From positions 124,001 to 188,000 of the forward strand of contig NZ_JBHSMT010000029.1 of assembly GCF_042654985.1 (NCBI RefSeq): a stretch of 64,000 nucleotides of DNA, in the 5' to 3' direction. The notes under the pieces are model-generated. The model was not told where the DNA came from, did no database searches, and saw only the letters and a list, made by a program, of their open reading frames with translations. Positions 40,174-50,108 of the stretch are shown here, piece after piece. Each line of letters opens with the position of its first letter. Position 1 is the first letter of the stretch. The DNA comes from Paraherbaspirillum soli (lineage in GTDB: Bacteria > Pseudomonadota > Gammaproteobacteria > Burkholderiales > Burkholderiaceae_D). The position numbers and the translations under genes were made by a program.

Positions 40174-41700
40174 TCACTTTTTCAACAACGATCCCAACAC
40201 GCCTCGAATCAATTCCCGTCCAAGCTGCGAGCCGATCGTCCGCGCCGCGGATTTGACCATCGCCTGCACCACCGTGTCCTTGTGACCGGATCCGCCGCCG
40301 CCCAGCAAGCCGCCGAGCGCACTGCCCCAGGAGCCGACCGTGTCGCCTATGGACATACCGCTGCCGGCTTCCGCCCCGGCTGCAGCCCCGGTTGCAGTCT
40401 CGTTTTTAGCGGCCGGAGTTGCTGCTGCCCGCCCCTTCAGTTTTTCGTAGGCCGACTCGCGATCGATTGCCGTTTCATAAGCGCCGGCGACGATAGAAGC
40501 GGCGATCAATTGCTTGCGCTCGTCATCCGTGATCGGACCGATTTGCGATGCCGGCGGCAGAATGAAGGCGCGTTCGACGATATTCGGCCGCCCTTTTTCA
40601 TCAAGGAACGACACCAGTGCCTCGCCGACGCCAAGTTCGCCGATGGCTTGCGCGGCATTCAGATCGGGATTGGCGCGGAAGGTATCGGCGGCAGCTTGTA
40701 CCGCCTTCTGGTCGCGCGGGGTATAAGCGCGCAACGCGTGCTGCACGCGGTTGCCCAGTTGGCCCAGCACCGTGTCGGGAATATCCAGCGGATTTTGCGT
40801 GACGAAGTAGACGCCAACGCCCTTGGAGCGAATCAGGCGCACCACTTGTTCGATCTTTTGCAGCAATGGTTTCGGCGCATCGGCAAACAGCAGATGCGCC
40901 TCATCGAAGAAAAACACCAGCTTCGGCTTGTCCAGGTCGCCGACTTCCGGCAAATGTTCGAATAACTCCGACAGCATCCATAACAGGAAGACTGAATACA
41001 GTTGCGGCGCATTCATCAATTTATCGGCGGCCAGGATATTCACGATGCCCTTGCCATTGCCGTCGGTCTGAAGCAGGTCGTCGATGTTGAGCATCGGTTC
41101 GCCGAAGAATTGGTCTCCGCCCTGCTCGCCGATCGCGATCAGGCCACGTTGAATGGCGCCGATGCTGGCCGCGGAAATATTCCCGTATTCGGTCTGAAAG
41201 CTGGCGGCGTTATCGCCGACGTGCTGCAGCATCGCCCGCAAATCCTTCAGATCCAGCAGCAGCAAACCGTTGTCGTCAGCAATCTTGAACACCAGTTGCA
41301 ACACGCCCTGCTGCGTATCGTTGAGATTGAGCATGCGCGCCAACAGCAGCGGCCCCATATCGGAGATCGTCGCCCGCACCGGATGCCCTTGCGCGCCGTA
41401 CACATCCCAGAAAGTCACCGGAGTCGCCGCCCATTGCGGCTCGTCGACTCCGAGCGCAGCCAGCCGTTCCTTCATCTTGGCCGATGCTGCGCCAGCCTTG
41501 GCCAAACCGGACAGGTCTCCTTTGACGTCTGCCATGAAGACCGGCACGCCGATGTCCGACAATGCTTGAGCAATGACTTGCAGCGTGACCGTTTTGCCGG
41601 TGCCGGTGGCGCCGGAGATGCAACCGTGGCGGTTGATCAGCGCCGGCAGGAGTGCCAGTTCTTGCGTGGTGTTTTTGGCAATCAGAAGGGGATTTGACAT
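40174..41700 (-). CDS. HerA-like ATPase (DUF853, YjgR family)
   Basis: 508 residues. Walker A GATGTGKTVTLQ (residues 31-42), Walker B LVFFFDEAHLLF, and the sensor region RSKGVGVYFVTQNPLDIPDT are as in the HerA/FtsK-type DUF853 ATPases. A low-complexity Ala-rich spacer (AATPAAKNETATGAAAGAEA) and a Gly-rich end precede a conserved C-terminal part. A DNA-translocating or processing role is assumed for the family. Confidence 0.9.
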   Translation of the reverse strand: MSNPLLIAKNTTQELALLPALINRHGCISGATGTGKTVTLQVIAQALSDIGVPVFMADVKGDLSGLAKAGAASAKMKERLAALGVDEPQWAATPVTFWDVYGAQGHPVRATISDMGPLLLARMLNLNDTQQGVLQLVFKIADDNGLLLLDLKDLRAMLQHVGDNAASFQTEYGNISAASIGAIQRGLIAIGEQGGDQFFGEPMLNIDDLLQTDGNGKGIVNILAADKLMNAPQLYSVFLLWMLSELFEHLPEVGDLDKPKLVFFFDEAHLLFADAPKPLLQKIEQVVRLIRSKGVGVYFVTQNPLDIPDTVLGQLGNRVQHALRAYTPRDQKAVQAAADTFRANPDLNAAQAIGELGVGEALVSFLDEKGRPNIVERAFILPPASQIGPITDDERKQLIAASIVAGAYETAIDRESAYEKLKGRAAATPAAKNETATGAAAGAEAGSGMSIGDTVGSWGSALGGLLGGGGSGHKDTVVQAMVKSAARTIGSQLGRELIRGVLGSLLKK

Positions 41701-41792
41701 GTTTTATAGTGCTGCGAGGTGAGATTTCAAGAAAGTGCAATATGCTAAAATTGCGGCTTGATTATAGCTAACTCACGCAAGAAAGAACCGTC

Positions 41793-42518
41793 ATGGCTGG
41801 ACACAGCAAATGGGCCAATATCAAGCATAAGAAGGCCGCTACAGATGCCAAACGCGGCAAAATCTGGACCCGACTGATCAAGGAAATCACGGTCGCCGCA
41901 CGCATGGGCGGCGACGACGTCGATGCCAATCCGCGCCTGCGGCTGGCGGTCGACAAAGCTTCCGACGCCAATATGCCGAAAGACAACGTTACCCGCGCGA
42001 TCCAGCGCGGCAGCGGCACGCTGGACGGCGTCAATTACGAAGAAGTCCGTTATGAAGGCTACGGCATCAACGGCGCCGCGATCATTGTCGATTGCATGAC
42101 CGATAACAGAATCCGCACGGTGGCCGAGGTGCGTCACGCGTTTTCCAAATACGGCGGCAACATGGGCACCGAAGGTTCGGTGGCGTTCATGTTCAAGCAT
42201 TGCGGCCAGCTGTTCTTCGCTCCCGGCACCAATGAAGACGCATTGATGGAAGCGGCGCTGGAAGCGGGTGCCGAAGATGTGCTGACCGATGACGAAGGCG
42301 GGATCGAAGTCATTTCCGGACCGCACGACTTTTCGACAGTGAAAGCGGCGCTGGAAAAAGCCGGCTTCAAGGCGGAAATGGCCGAAATCATCATGAAGCC
42401 GGCGACCGAAACCGTGTTCACCGGCGACGATGCGATCAAGATGCAAAAACTGCTGGACGCACTGGAAAACCTGGACGACGTGCAAGAGATCTACACCAAC
42501 GCAGTAATCGAAGACTAA
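41793..42518 (+). CDS. yebC: YebC/PmpR-family regulator
   Basis: 241 residues beginning with the signature MAGHSKWANIKHKKAATDAK and three-domain YebC fold (GYGINGAAIIVDCMTDNRIR, FSKYGGNMGTEGSVAFMF). The family was named as transcription regulators and some members aid translation of hard peptide stretches. It lies 13 bases before purD and is probably cotranscribed. GCTAAAAT before it may be a -10 box. Confidence 0.97.
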   Translation: MAGHSKWANIKHKKAATDAKRGKIWTRLIKEITVAARMGGDDVDANPRLRLAVDKASDANMPKDNVTRAIQRGSGTLDGVNYEEVRYEGYGINGAAIIVDCMTDNRIRTVAEVRHAFSKYGGNMGTEGSVAFMFKHCGQLFFAPGTNEDALMEAALEAGAEDVLTDDEGGIEVISGPHDFSTVKAALEKAGFKAEMAEIIMKPATETVFTGDDAIKMQKLLDALENLDDVQEIYTNAVIED

Positions 42519-42531
42519 ACGCGGGCATCCT

Positions 42532-43806
42532 ATGAAAATTCTGGTAGTTGGCTCAGGTGGCCGTGAGCATGCATTGGCGTGGAAAATCGCGCAATCGCCC
42601 CGCATCCAAACCGTCTTCGTGGCGCCCGGCAACGGCGGCACAGCACTCGATCAGCGGCTGCAAAACATCGACATTACCGACCCGGCCGCACTGGCCGATT
42701 TCGCCCAGCAGGAACATGTGGCGCTGACCGTGGTCGGCCCGGAAATCCCGCTGGCGGCAGGCATCGTCAATATCTTCCGCGATCGCGGCCTGAAGATCTT
42801 CGGCCCGACGCGGGAAGCCGCCCAGCTGGAAAGCTCGAAAGATTTCGCCAAGTCGTTCATGCAGCGGCATCACATCCCGACCGCTGAATATCAAACCTTC
42901 TCCGACGTCAGCGCCGCTCATCAGTACATCGATCAAAAAGGCGCGCCTATCGTCATCAAGGCCGACGGCTTGGCCGCCGGCAAGGGCGTGGTGGTAGCCA
43001 TGAGCCTTGAAGAAGCGCACGCTGCAGTGGATATGATGTTGTCCGACAATCGCCTGGGCGATGCCGGCGCGCGTGTCGTGATCGAAGAATTCCTGGCCGG
43101 CGAAGAAGCCAGTTTCATCGTCATGGTGGATGGCAAGAACATCCTGCCGCTGGCCACCAGCCAGGATCACAAACGCCTGAAAGACGACGATCAGGGGCCG
43201 AATACCGGCGGCATGGGTGCTTACTCGCCGGCGCCGATCGTGACCCCGGCGCTGCACGCCCGCGTCATGCGCGAAATCATCACGCCAACCGTGCACGGCA
43301 TGGCCAAGGATGGCATTCCATTCAGCGGCTTTTTGTATGCCGGCCTGATGATAGACGCCAAGGGCAACCCGAAAACGCTGGAATTCAATTGCCGCATGGG
43401 CGATCCGGAAACCCAGCCCATCATGGCCCGCCTGAAAACCGATCTGCTGACGGTGATGGAGCATGCCGTCAACGGCGCGCTCGACACCATCGAACTGGAA
43501 TGGGACCGCCGCACCGCGCTCGGCGTCGTGATGGCGGCCGCCGGTTATCCGGATGCGCCGCGCAAGGGCGACCTGATTTCCGGCATCCCGCCGGAGACCG
43601 CGGACAGCGTGACCTTTCATGCCGGCACCACTTTGAACGGCGAGCAACTGACCACCTCCGGCGGTCGCGTGCTGTGCGTGGTCGGTCTCGGCGACAGCGT
43701 CAAAATGGCGCAAAAGCAGGCGTACAACGTGGTCGATGCGATTCACTTCAACGGCGCCCAGTTCCGCCGCGACATTGGCTGGCGGGCACTGAAAAAACCT
43801 GCCTGA
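42532..43806 (+). CDS. purD: Phosphoribosylamine-glycine ligase
   Basis: 424 residues, ATP-grasp enzyme. MKILVVGSGGREHALAWKIA opens the N domain, KADGLAAGKGVVVA and NTGGMGAYSPAP mark the ATP-grasp, and NCRMGDPETQ the metal site. It makes glycinamide ribonucleotide in purine synthesis. No purine riboswitch is visible upstream. Confidence 0.98.
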   Translation: MKILVVGSGGREHALAWKIAQSPRIQTVFVAPGNGGTALDQRLQNIDITDPAALADFAQQEHVALTVVGPEIPLAAGIVNIFRDRGLKIFGPTREAAQLESSKDFAKSFMQRHHIPTAEYQTFSDVSAAHQYIDQKGAPIVIKADGLAAGKGVVVAMSLEEAHAAVDMMLSDNRLGDAGARVVIEEFLAGEEASFIVMVDGKNILPLATSQDHKRLKDDDQGPNTGGMGAYSPAPIVTPALHARVMREIITPTVHGMAKDGIPFSGFLYAGLMIDAKGNPKTLEFNCRMGDPETQPIMARLKTDLLTVMEHAVNGALDTIELEWDRRTALGVVMAAAGYPDAPRKGDLISGIPPETADSVTFHAGTTLNGEQLTTSGGRVLCVVGLGDSVKMAQKQAYNVVDAIHFNGAQFRRDIGWRALKKPA

Positions 43807-43955
43807 TCGGCCCCTTGTGGACTAACGCGGTCGGCATTCCATAGACAGTTGGCGGGGTCGGGGCATTTCGTCGAGGCATGACGAAAGCACTCCGACTCCG
43901 TTTAGCCGGCCATGCTTTTGACCTTGGCAAATCAGCACCACCATTTTTTAGCACG

Positions 43956-44900
43956 ATGACCTCAGACACCACTTCCGCCAGCCCTGCCGACGCCGTCAAA
44001 TCCTATTTGCTCGATCTGCAAGCGCGCATCATCGCCGCGCTGGGGCAATACGAGAACAAGCCATTCAGCACCGACAGCTGGCAACGCGCAGAAGGCGGCG
44101 GCGGCATTTCCAGGATCATCGAGGAAGGCAAGGTACTGGAACGCGGCGGCGTAGGCTTCTCGCATGTGATGGGCAAGAATTTGCCACCCACCGCTGCCGC
44201 CAACCGGCCGGAAATCGCCGGTCGCCAATGGGAAGCAATGGGCGTCTCGCTGGTGATGCATCCGCGCAACCCGTATGCGCCGACGGTACACATGAACGTG
44301 CGCTTTTTCACCGCCACCGCAGAGGGCCAGGCGCCGGTATGGTGGTTTGGCGGCGGCCTGGATCTGACGCCGTATTACGGCTTTGAAGAAGACGTCGAGC
44401 ACTTCCATCGGACTTGCCGCGATGCGCTGGCGCCATTCGACTCCGATGCGGATAAAGCCACTGAACGCGCGCTCTACCCGCGTTTCAAACGCTGGTGCGA
44501 TGACTATTTTTACCTGAAGCATCGCCAGGAACCGCGCGGCGTGGGCGGGATTTTCTTCGACGATTTCAATCAGCTCGGCTTCGAACAAAGCTTCGCCATG
44601 ATGCAAAGCGTCGGCAACGCATTCATCCCGGCATATACGCCTATCCTGGCGCGCCGCATGGATCTGCCTTACGGTGAAAACGAGCGCGATTTTCAGGCGT
44701 ACCGCCGCGGCCGCTATGTTGAATTCAATTTAGTGTATGATCGCGGCACTTTGTTCGGCCTGCAATCCGGTGGCCGTACCGAGTCGATCCTGATGTCGAT
44801 GCCGCCCGTGGTCAAGTGGCGTTACGACTGGCGACCAGCGGCAGGAACCCCGGAAGCCAAACTGTATTCCGATTTTCTGATTCATCGCGAGTGGGTCTGA
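43956..44900 (+). CDS. hemF: Oxygen-dependent coproporphyrinogen III oxidase
   Basis: 314 residues from the ATG at 43956, which aligns with the usual family start; an ATG 26 codons upstream is less likely. Motifs: WQRAEGGGGISRIIEEG, PYAPTVHMNVRFF, WWFGGGLDLTPYYGFEED, KRWCDDYFYLKHRQEPRGVG. It converts coproporphyrinogen III to protoporphyrinogen IX with oxygen. No clear ribosome site precedes this start. Confidence 0.96.
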   Translation: MTSDTTSASPADAVKSYLLDLQARIIAALGQYENKPFSTDSWQRAEGGGGISRIIEEGKVLERGGVGFSHVMGKNLPPTAAANRPEIAGRQWEAMGVSLVMHPRNPYAPTVHMNVRFFTATAEGQAPVWWFGGGLDLTPYYGFEEDVEHFHRTCRDALAPFDSDADKATERALYPRFKRWCDDYFYLKHRQEPRGVGGIFFDDFNQLGFEQSFAMMQSVGNAFIPAYTPILARRMDLPYGENERDFQAYRRGRYVEFNLVYDRGTLFGLQSGGRTESILMSMPPVVKWRYDWRPAAGTPEAKLYSDFLIHREWV

Positions 44901-44904
44901 GCTG

Positions 44905-45582
44905 ATGCCCGACCTGACATCCGAGCACACTCCCCGCCGCTGCATCGCCGTGCTCGGCGGCAGTTTCGATCCGGTACACAATGGCCATGTCGCTCTGGCA
45001 AAATATTTTGTGACCTTGCTGGTGCCGGATGAATTGCGGGTAATTCCAACCGGCAATCCGTGGCAAAAGAATGGCCTGGAGGCCGGTCCGGCGGATCGGG
45101 TGGAAATGGTCAGGCGCGCATTTGACCGGCAAACCGTACCGGTCATCATCGACCAGCAGGAAATTCAGCGACCGACCGCAACGTACACGATAGACACGCT
45201 GCAAGCGCTGCGAGCCGAACTCGGACCGCAGGCTTCCATCATTTTTTTGATGGGCGCCGATCAATTGCAGCACTTGAACACCTGGCAAGGCTGGGACCGG
45301 TTATTTTCATATGCCCATCTGGGCGTTGCCTCCCGGCCCGGATTTGCAATGGATGCATCACGGGTACCGGCCGAGGTCACGCGCGAATTTACACGCCGCG
45401 CCGCCACCCCGGAACAGATTCGTCAAAGCGCGCACGGCTTGACCTATCTGGCGGAAAACCTGGCTGTAGATATTTCGGCAACGGAAATCCGCGCCGCATT
45501 ACACAACGCAAAAAAACCCGACGCACTGGTCCCGGCGGCAGTACTGGACTATATTGAACAACACCATCTCTATAAGAATTAA
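44905..45582 (+). CDS. nadD: Nicotinate-mononucleotide adenylyltransferase
   Basis: 225 residues, four bases after hemF. GGSFDPVHNGHVALA holds the nucleotidyltransferase HxGH motif, and SATEIRAAL the C-terminal ISST-like motif. It makes deamido-NAD in NAD synthesis. Its stop is directly followed by the rsfS ATG, the usual nadD-rsfS pair. Confidence 0.97.
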   Translation: MPDLTSEHTPRRCIAVLGGSFDPVHNGHVALAKYFVTLLVPDELRVIPTGNPWQKNGLEAGPADRVEMVRRAFDRQTVPVIIDQQEIQRPTATYTIDTLQALRAELGPQASIIFLMGADQLQHLNTWQGWDRLFSYAHLGVASRPGFAMDASRVPAEVTREFTRRAATPEQIRQSAHGLTYLAENLAVDISATEIRAALHNAKKPDALVPAAVLDYIEQHHLYKN

Positions 45583-46215
45583 ATGGATATCAAAAAACTA
45601 CAAAGTCTCGTCATCGATGCCCTCGAAGACGTCAAAGCGCAAGACATTCGCGTCTATGACACGGTCCACCTGACCGGCCTGTTCGATCGCATCGCGATTG
45701 CCTCCGGTACTTCCAACCGTCAAACCAAAGCGCTGGCCGCCTCGGTGCGCGACAAAGTCAAGGAAAACGGCGGCACCATTCTCAGCGTCGAAGGTGAAGA
45801 CACCGGTGAATGGGTACTGGTCGACATGGGCGACATGGTGGTGCATATCATGCAACCGGCGATCCGCGCCTACTACCGACTGGAAGAAATCTGGGGCGAC
45901 AAGGAAGTCAAATTCGGCGCCGCCAAACGGGTTTCCACCAGCACTGCTGCGGCTGAAGCCGAAGCGCCGAAGAAAGTTTCGCGCCATCTGGCCGTCTCGC
46001 AAGCATTGAAGGATGAAGACGAAGCGCCGAAAAAAGCCCCTGCCCGCAAGAGAACAGTCAAAACTGACGGCGCCACAAAAGCCGTCGGCAAGACCATCAA
46101 GGTAGCGCCGGCGAAAAGCTCGGTACCGCCTAAAAAGACCGCAGCTCCAAAGAAGGCTCCTGTCAAAAAAGCGCCTGCCAAGCGCGCTCCCGCCAAAACC
46201 AAAGCAGCTGAATAA
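45583..46215 (+). CDS. rsfS: Ribosome silencing factor with a long Lys/Ala/Pro-rich tail
   Basis: 210 residues. The first 115 form the complete RsfS domain (VIDALEDVKAQDIRVYDTVH, GEDTGEWVLVDMGDMVVHIM, RAYYRLEEIWGD), which binds ribosomal protein L14 and blocks subunit joining. The rest is an extension rich in Lys, Ala and Pro (KKAPVKKAPAKRAPAKTKAA), similar to histone H1-like tails, and roughly as long as the domain. Basic tails would favour RNA or ribosome contact; the tail probably is disordered. Confidence 0.95.
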   Translation: MDIKKLQSLVIDALEDVKAQDIRVYDTVHLTGLFDRIAIASGTSNRQTKALAASVRDKVKENGGTILSVEGEDTGEWVLVDMGDMVVHIMQPAIRAYYRLEEIWGDKEVKFGAAKRVSTSTAAAEAEAPKKVSRHLAVSQALKDEDEAPKKAPARKRTVKTDGATKAVGKTIKVAPAKSSVPPKKTAAPKKAPVKKAPAKRAPAKTKAAE

Positions 46216-46239
46216 GCTGCGACGGAAACAGCTTCAGCA

Positions 46240-46710
46240 ATGCAGCTCATCATCGCTGCGGTCGGCCATAAAATGCCGGCCTGGATCGAAAGCGGATTCG
46301 GCGAGTATGCGAAACGCATGCCGCCGGATTGCCGCATCGTCCTGAAAGAAATCAAACCGGTCGAACGCTCCGGCAGCAAAACCGCCGAAACCGCGATGGC
46401 GCTGGAACGCAGCCGAATTGAAGCGGTGCTGCCGAAAGGCGTGCGTATCATCGCCCTCGATGAGCGCGGCAAAGATCTCACCAGCGTGCAACTTTCACAA
46501 CAACTCGCGCTGTGGCAACGAGATGGTCGCGACGTCGCCTTCATCATCGGCGGCGCCGACGGCCTGGATCCCGCATTCAAGGCAAACGCCGACAGCTTGC
46601 TGCGGATTTCAAGCTTGACATTGCCGCATGGGATGGTGCGCGTATTACTTGCGGAACAGCTCTACCGGGCGTGGTCGATTACCCAGAATCATCCTTACCA
46701 TCGCGTGTAA
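46240..46710 (+). CDS. rlmH: 23S rRNA (pseudouridine1915-N3)-methyltransferase
   Basis: 156 residues, the family's exact length. MQLIIAAVGHKMPAWIESGF at the start, the SAM knot loop FIIGGADGLDP, and the conserved end RVLLAEQLYRAWSITQNHPYH are present. SPOUT-type methyltransferase, placed 24 bases after rsfS as in many proteobacteria. Confidence 0.97.
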   Translation: MQLIIAAVGHKMPAWIESGFGEYAKRMPPDCRIVLKEIKPVERSGSKTAETAMALERSRIEAVLPKGVRIIALDERGKDLTSVQLSQQLALWQRDGRDVAFIIGGADGLDPAFKANADSLLRISSLTLPHGMVRVLLAEQLYRAWSITQNHPYHRV

Positions 46711-46809
46711 ATTGAAGCTTGGAGCGGCGTGAATCGGCGCCCGGCGCTGAGCTAAGTCTGCAATAATCGCGGGGAAGAATTGTTTACGAATCAGCCCTGG
46801 CCGCCAGCA

Positions 46810-47430
46810 ATGAAAAACACGCATCCAAAAATATATCTTGCTTCAAAAAGCCCGCGCCGCCGTGAATTGCTGCGCCAGATCGGGGTCGATTTTGAATTGC
46901 TGATGTTGCGCGAAAAACCGCCGCGCGGTCCCGATGTCGACGAACATGTTTTACCGGAAGAATTGCCTGCCGTTTATGTCGCCAGAGTCACCATGGAAAA
47001 AGCCCGTTGCGCGCACCAGGTAATGCTTTGGCGCCGCCTGCCGGCAAGGCCTATCCTTACTGCCGACACCACGGTCACGATTGATGGCAAGATCCTGGGC
47101 AAGCCGGCTAACAAGAGCGAAGCGGCTGCAATGCTGCGCCTGCTGTCGGGACGCAGCCATCAGGTGCTCACCAGCGTCGCGGTCATCCATGACGAGCACG
47201 CGTGGCAATCCACGCAAATATCGGATGTCTTGTTTCAAGCATTGACGGAACCGATGATCGAAGCCTATTGCAATACCGAAGAACCTTACGACAAGGCCGG
47301 CGGTTACGGGATTCAAGGACCGGCAGCCATTTTCATCGAAAGCATACGCGGCAGTCATTCCGGGATCATGGGGCTGCCCTTGTTCGAAACCGCACAACTA
47401 CTACAACAGGCAGGAATCCGCATTCTATGA
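46810..47430 (+). CDS. Maf family nucleotide pyrophosphatase
   Basis: 206 residues from the ATG at 46810; a TTG ten codons earlier is less likely. SKSPRRRELLRQIGVDFELL is the Maf start, with ADTTVTIDGKILGKP and YDKAGGYGIQGPAAIFIE as further conserved blocks. It probably cleaves dTTP/UTP or modified nucleotides for pool cleaning. The stop overlaps the rng start (ATGA). Confidence 0.95.
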   Translation: MKNTHPKIYLASKSPRRRELLRQIGVDFELLMLREKPPRGPDVDEHVLPEELPAVYVARVTMEKARCAHQVMLWRRLPARPILTADTTVTIDGKILGKPANKSEAAAMLRLLSGRSHQVLTSVAVIHDEHAWQSTQISDVLFQALTEPMIEAYCNTEEPYDKAGGYGIQGPAAIFIESIRGSHSGIMGLPLFETAQLLQQAGIRIL

Positions 47431-48890
47431 GCGAAGATATCCTCATCAATATCACTCCCCAGGAGACCCGGGTCGCAGTCATTTTCCAAGGAGCAGTGCA
47501 AGAACTGCATATCGAGCGCACCTTGTCGCGCGGCCTGGCCGGTAATATTTATCTCGGCAAAGTGGTAAGGGTGCTGCCCGGCATGCAGTCGGCATTTATC
47601 GACATCGGACTGGAGCGCGCCGCTTTCCTGCACGTCGCCGATATCTGGGAGACCCGCTCGCACGATGGCCAGGCCGCGATCCAGACACCGATAGAGAAAA
47701 TGTTGTTCGATGGCCAGTCGCTGACGGTACAAGTGGTCAAGGACCCTATCGGCACCAAGGGCGCACGACTGTCGACCCAGATTTCGATTGCCGGCCGGAT
47801 GCTGGTCTATTTGCCGCAGGATCGCCACATCGGCATTTCGCAACGGATTGAAAATGAAGCGGAGCGCGAACTGTTGCGAGGCAAGGTGCAAAAAATGTTG
47901 CCGGCCGAAGAAAAAGGCGGCTTCATCATCCGCACCATGGCCGAGGACGCCTCCGAGGCCGACCTGCAAATGGATATCGAGTATTTGCGCAAAACCTGGT
48001 CATCCATCACCCAACTGACAAAAACCAATCCGGCGCCAACGCTGCTGCATCAGGACCTGAGCCTGGCGCAGCGGGTCCTGCGCGATTTTGTCAGCGACGA
48101 GACCGCCACGATTCAAGTGGACTCGCGCGAGAATTTCCAGAAGCTGCAAGAGTTCACAACCAGCTACACGCCATCGGTCACCGCACGGCTGATGCACTAC
48201 ACCGGCGAACGCCCGCTGTTTGATCTGTATGGCGTCGAAGAAGAGATCCAGGAAGCATTGAGCCGTCGCGTGCCGCTGAAGTCGGGCGGCTACCTGATCG
48301 TCGATCAGACCGAGGCCATGACCACGATAGACGTCAATACCGGCAGCTTCGTCAATGGCCGCAATTTCGACGACACCATTTTCAAGACCAATCTGGAAGC
48401 GGCGCACGCCGTCGCTCGCCAGCTCAGATTACGCAACCTCGGCGGCATCATCATTCTCGATTTCATCGACATGGAAAACGCCGAGCACAAGGCTGCGGTG
48501 CTAGCCGAATTGCACAAAGCCCTGCAACGCGATCGCACCAAAAAATCGGTATCCGAATTTTCCGCGCTGGGCCTGGTGGAAATGACGCGCAAGCGCACCC
48601 GCGAGTCGCTCTCCCATATCCTGTGCGAACCATGCCCTGCCTGCAACGGCAAAGGCCAAGTCAAAACCGCGCGCACCATTTGCTATGAAATTCTGCGCGA
48701 AGTGCTGCGCGAAGCCAAACAATTCAACCCGCGCGAATTCCGAATTCTGGCGTCGCAAGTGGTAGTCGACATGTTCCTCGAAGAAGAATCGCAACATCTG
48801 GCCATGCTGGGCGACTTCATCCATAAACCGATTTCGCTGCAAGTGGAAACGGTTTATCCGCAGGAGCAGTACGACATTATTCTTATGTAG
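47427..48890 (+). CDS. rng: Ribonuclease G
   Basis: 487 residues from the ATG at 47427. It has an S1-like N-terminal domain (GNIYLGKVVRVLPGMQSAFIDI), the catalytic DNase I-like part with Asp residues in TTIDVNTGSFVNG and IILDFIDM, and the zinc-link CEPCPACNGKG. It lacks the long C-terminal scaffold of RNase E. It matures 16S rRNA 5' ends and takes part in mRNA decay. Confidence 0.96.
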   Translation: MSEDILINITPQETRVAVIFQGAVQELHIERTLSRGLAGNIYLGKVVRVLPGMQSAFIDIGLERAAFLHVADIWETRSHDGQAAIQTPIEKMLFDGQSLTVQVVKDPIGTKGARLSTQISIAGRMLVYLPQDRHIGISQRIENEAERELLRGKVQKMLPAEEKGGFIIRTMAEDASEADLQMDIEYLRKTWSSITQLTKTNPAPTLLHQDLSLAQRVLRDFVSDETATIQVDSRENFQKLQEFTTSYTPSVTARLMHYTGERPLFDLYGVEEEIQEALSRRVPLKSGGYLIVDQTEAMTTIDVNTGSFVNGRNFDDTIFKTNLEAAHAVARQLRLRNLGGIIILDFIDMENAEHKAAVLAELHKALQRDRTKKSVSEFSALGLVEMTRKRTRESLSHILCEPCPACNGKGQVKTARTICYEILREVLREAKQFNPREFRILASQVVVDMFLEEESQHLAMLGDFIHKPISLQVETVYPQEQYDIILM

Positions 48891-48907
48891 GTTTTTCGGA
48901 TAGATCA

Positions 48908-49879
48908 ATGAATAGCTCAGTAACCCAAACACCGACGGCGCCCGCCAAGGACCAGTCGTTCCATATCGCGTTCTGTGTCGACGACCACTATTGCCGCAGC
49001 ATGGGGGCGACCATCACGTCCATCATCGACAACACACCCGGCGTTGCTTTTACTTTCCATGTATTCGCGTTTTCACTGTCGGACGACAACCGCAAGCGCT
49101 TCAAGCAACTGGAAGACAAGTATCAGGTCAGCACCCATATCCACATCATCGATCCGGCGGTGTTCCAGAAATTCGCGCACATCTCGCAGTTCTCCTACTA
49201 TTCGCCCACCATATTCACGCGCCTGCTGATCCCGTCCACCTTGCGCGGCATCACCGACAAGGTGCTGTACCTGGACGCAGATATCCTGTGCGTGGGCAGC
49301 ATGGCCGAGTTGATCCAAATGGACTTCGGCGATAGTGCGGCGATTGTCGTTCCCGACGCCGATGAAACCACCAGACGACGCTGTGCTGCGCTGCAATTGT
49401 CATCGCAAAAATATTTCAACTCGGGCGTGATGTTTATGAACGTCGATACCTGGGTGTCCAGGGAAATCACCGAGAAAACCATTCTCGCCATTCTGGAAAA
49501 CGGCAAGGATTACAGATTCCCCGATCAGGATGCACTCAATGTCGTGCTGGAGGGGCAAGTGCAATTCATCGACCGCAAATGGAATTTCCTGTACGACCTG
49601 ATCCATGACCTGGAAAAAGACAAAAGACAGATGCGCGCCGTGGGCAACGCCGTGTTCATTCACTTTGCCGGCGCGGTAAAACCGTGGAACGACTGGTGTC
49701 TGCATGAATCGAGAGACTTGTTTGTCAAATACCACGCACTGTCGCCTTGGGCCGATGTCGCGCTCGATAAAGCGCCAAGGAACTACAAAGAGATGAGAAT
49801 GTTCTCGCGCTTCCTGATGAAGCGGGGACAGGTGCTGGATAGCTTCAGGTGGTACATGAAGTATCTTGCTGCGAGATAA
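48908..49879 (+). CDS. Family 8 glycosyltransferase (LPS core)
   Basis: 323 residues. N-terminal HIAFCVDDHYCRSMGATITS, metal-binding DxD in KVLYLDADILCVG, and NSGVMFMNVDTW are the GT8 signature; the C-terminal part is like that of WaaJ/RfaJ galactosyl/glucosyltransferases. It would add a hexose to the LPS core at the cytoplasmic face. It opens the envelope gene block, but a 229-bp gap to the next gene suggests a separate transcript. Confidence 0.9.
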   Translation: MNSSVTQTPTAPAKDQSFHIAFCVDDHYCRSMGATITSIIDNTPGVAFTFHVFAFSLSDDNRKRFKQLEDKYQVSTHIHIIDPAVFQKFAHISQFSYYSPTIFTRLLIPSTLRGITDKVLYLDADILCVGSMAELIQMDFGDSAAIVVPDADETTRRRCAALQLSSQKYFNSGVMFMNVDTWVSREITEKTILAILENGKDYRFPDQDALNVVLEGQVQFIDRKWNFLYDLIHDLEKDKRQMRAVGNAVFIHFAGAVKPWNDWCLHESRDLFVKYHALSPWADVALDKAPRNYKEMRMFSRFLMKRGQVLDSFRWYMKYLAAR

Positions 49880-50108
49880 GCATTTGCGCGCCTGAGTTGC
49901 CAAGACAATCCCGAAAGCAAGAGATCAAAATGACTTGTATTAAATAGGGAATTCACCCAATGGATATGGCACTATTTTCAAGTGGGCCACTCCATACAGG
50001 GAGAGAATGAACTCCCGCAAAACGACGGCGCAACAGCAGAGCCAGCTCAATGCCGGCAGCCCTGGCGCCTAGTTATAAATTTCAAATTACTTCGTTAATC
50101 GATTCAAA

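Noticed and set aside
50007..50072. 21-codon frame with a good ribosome site (starts MNSRKTTAQQQ) between two LPS genes
   Set aside because: No hydrophobic segment, similarity or coupling to a neighbour; probably chance, or a worn gene remnant.
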